From contig JAGOGO010000009.1 of assembly GCA_017996625.1 (NCBI GenBank), positions 1 to 46,350 of the forward strand: a stretch of DNA of 46,350 bases, read 5' to 3'. Below, piece by piece: positions 46,269 through 46,350 of the stretch. Position 1 is the first letter of the stretch. Every line of letters begins with the position of its first letter. The notes under the pieces are model-generated. The model saw only the letters and a list, made by a program, of their open reading frames with translations, was not told where the DNA came from and made no database searches. Origin of the DNA: Deltaproteobacteria bacterium. Lineage in GTDB: Bacteria > Desulfobacterota > WTBG01 > JAGOGO01. The position numbers and the translations under genes were made by a program.

Positions 46269-46350
46269 GGTGCCGCAGACTTATTGAGCAACCTTTGTAC
46301 CTGCTCAATCACAGTTGTCGGAAGTTCGATGTTCAAAGGTTCTGCAACAC
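46256..46350 (-). CDS. 3' end of an unidentified gene running in from beyond the window
   Basis: The minus-strand frame is open from the window edge to TAA at 46258-46256, giving about 30 residues ending VIEQVQRLLNKSAAPHNK. Not recognised. Its stop sits inside the attC-like site, and it has the same orientation as the SRPBCC gene, as expected for the preceding cassette in an array. Confidence 0.5.
   Translation of the reverse strand, partial: VAEPLNIELPTTVIEQVQRLLNKSAAPHNK

Overview
The window is a dense chromosomal stretch of a Gram-negative bacterium. Evidence for a Gram-negative cell includes hflKC, mltG, murA, a beta-barrel fragment with a C-terminal aromatic signature, and a periplasmic Sco protein. 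The murA-hisG-hisD neighbourhood, two NtrC-type kinase/regulator pairs, and the style of dispersed intergenic repeats suggest a deltaproteobacterial (Desulfobacterota-like) lineage. That placement is inference; no rRNA or other decisive marker is present.

Layout: 1-4457 (+) holds the plsX 3' end, hisG, murA and hisD. 4454-6764 (+) is a soluble histidine kinase plus a sigma-54 regulator overlapping hisD. 6765-7324 is a nest of repeats. 7325-12832 (+) carries a CCA-adding enzyme, prepilin peptidase, a membrane histidine kinase and a second NtrC-type regulator with a deviant sigma-54 loop. 13080-15837 has a BASS-family transporter (+) facing Ppx/GppA and a macro-domain protein (-). 16151-24289 (+) is a housekeeping run: map, def, recO, glyQ, glyS, ppdK. 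24290-27289 is an eroded accessory zone with an internally deleted FRG-domain gene, an outer-membrane barrel fragment, an orphan small kinase and long non-coding stretches. 27290-30201 has a REC-PAS-kinase hybrid and two conserved-type hypothetical genes. 30316-38468 (-) is a long housekeeping block: hflK-hflC-rpmA-obgE-nadD-rsfS-comF, a polyprenyl synthase, ruvX and mltG, with a tRNA-Leu upstream and ribF divergent from it. 40053-45424 (+) is an A2-type caa3 cytochrome oxidase operon (sco, I, III, IV, II-cyt c, a truncated ctaB, a four-helix DUF4079-like protein). 45425-46350 changes abruptly to GC-rich sequence: an SRPBCC gene on the minus strand lying between two attC-like imperfect palindromes, with the end of another gene beyond. 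This looks like a piece of an integron-type gene-cassette array.

Two themes cut across the genes. First, the genome is seeded with intergenic repeats built from 7-bp units. One family has a conserved core and occurs four times. These arrays sit against, and sometimes inside, gene ends, supplying the last codons and stop of the CCA-adding enzyme and of the macro protein. Second, genes that normally travel with the ones seen are missing or damaged: rpmA has no rplU, ctaB lacks its C-terminal part, and no ctaA is present.

The best candidates for something undescribed are the right-edge cassette region, the heptad-repeat family, and the NtrC-type regulator with GSFTDA instead of GAFTGA.
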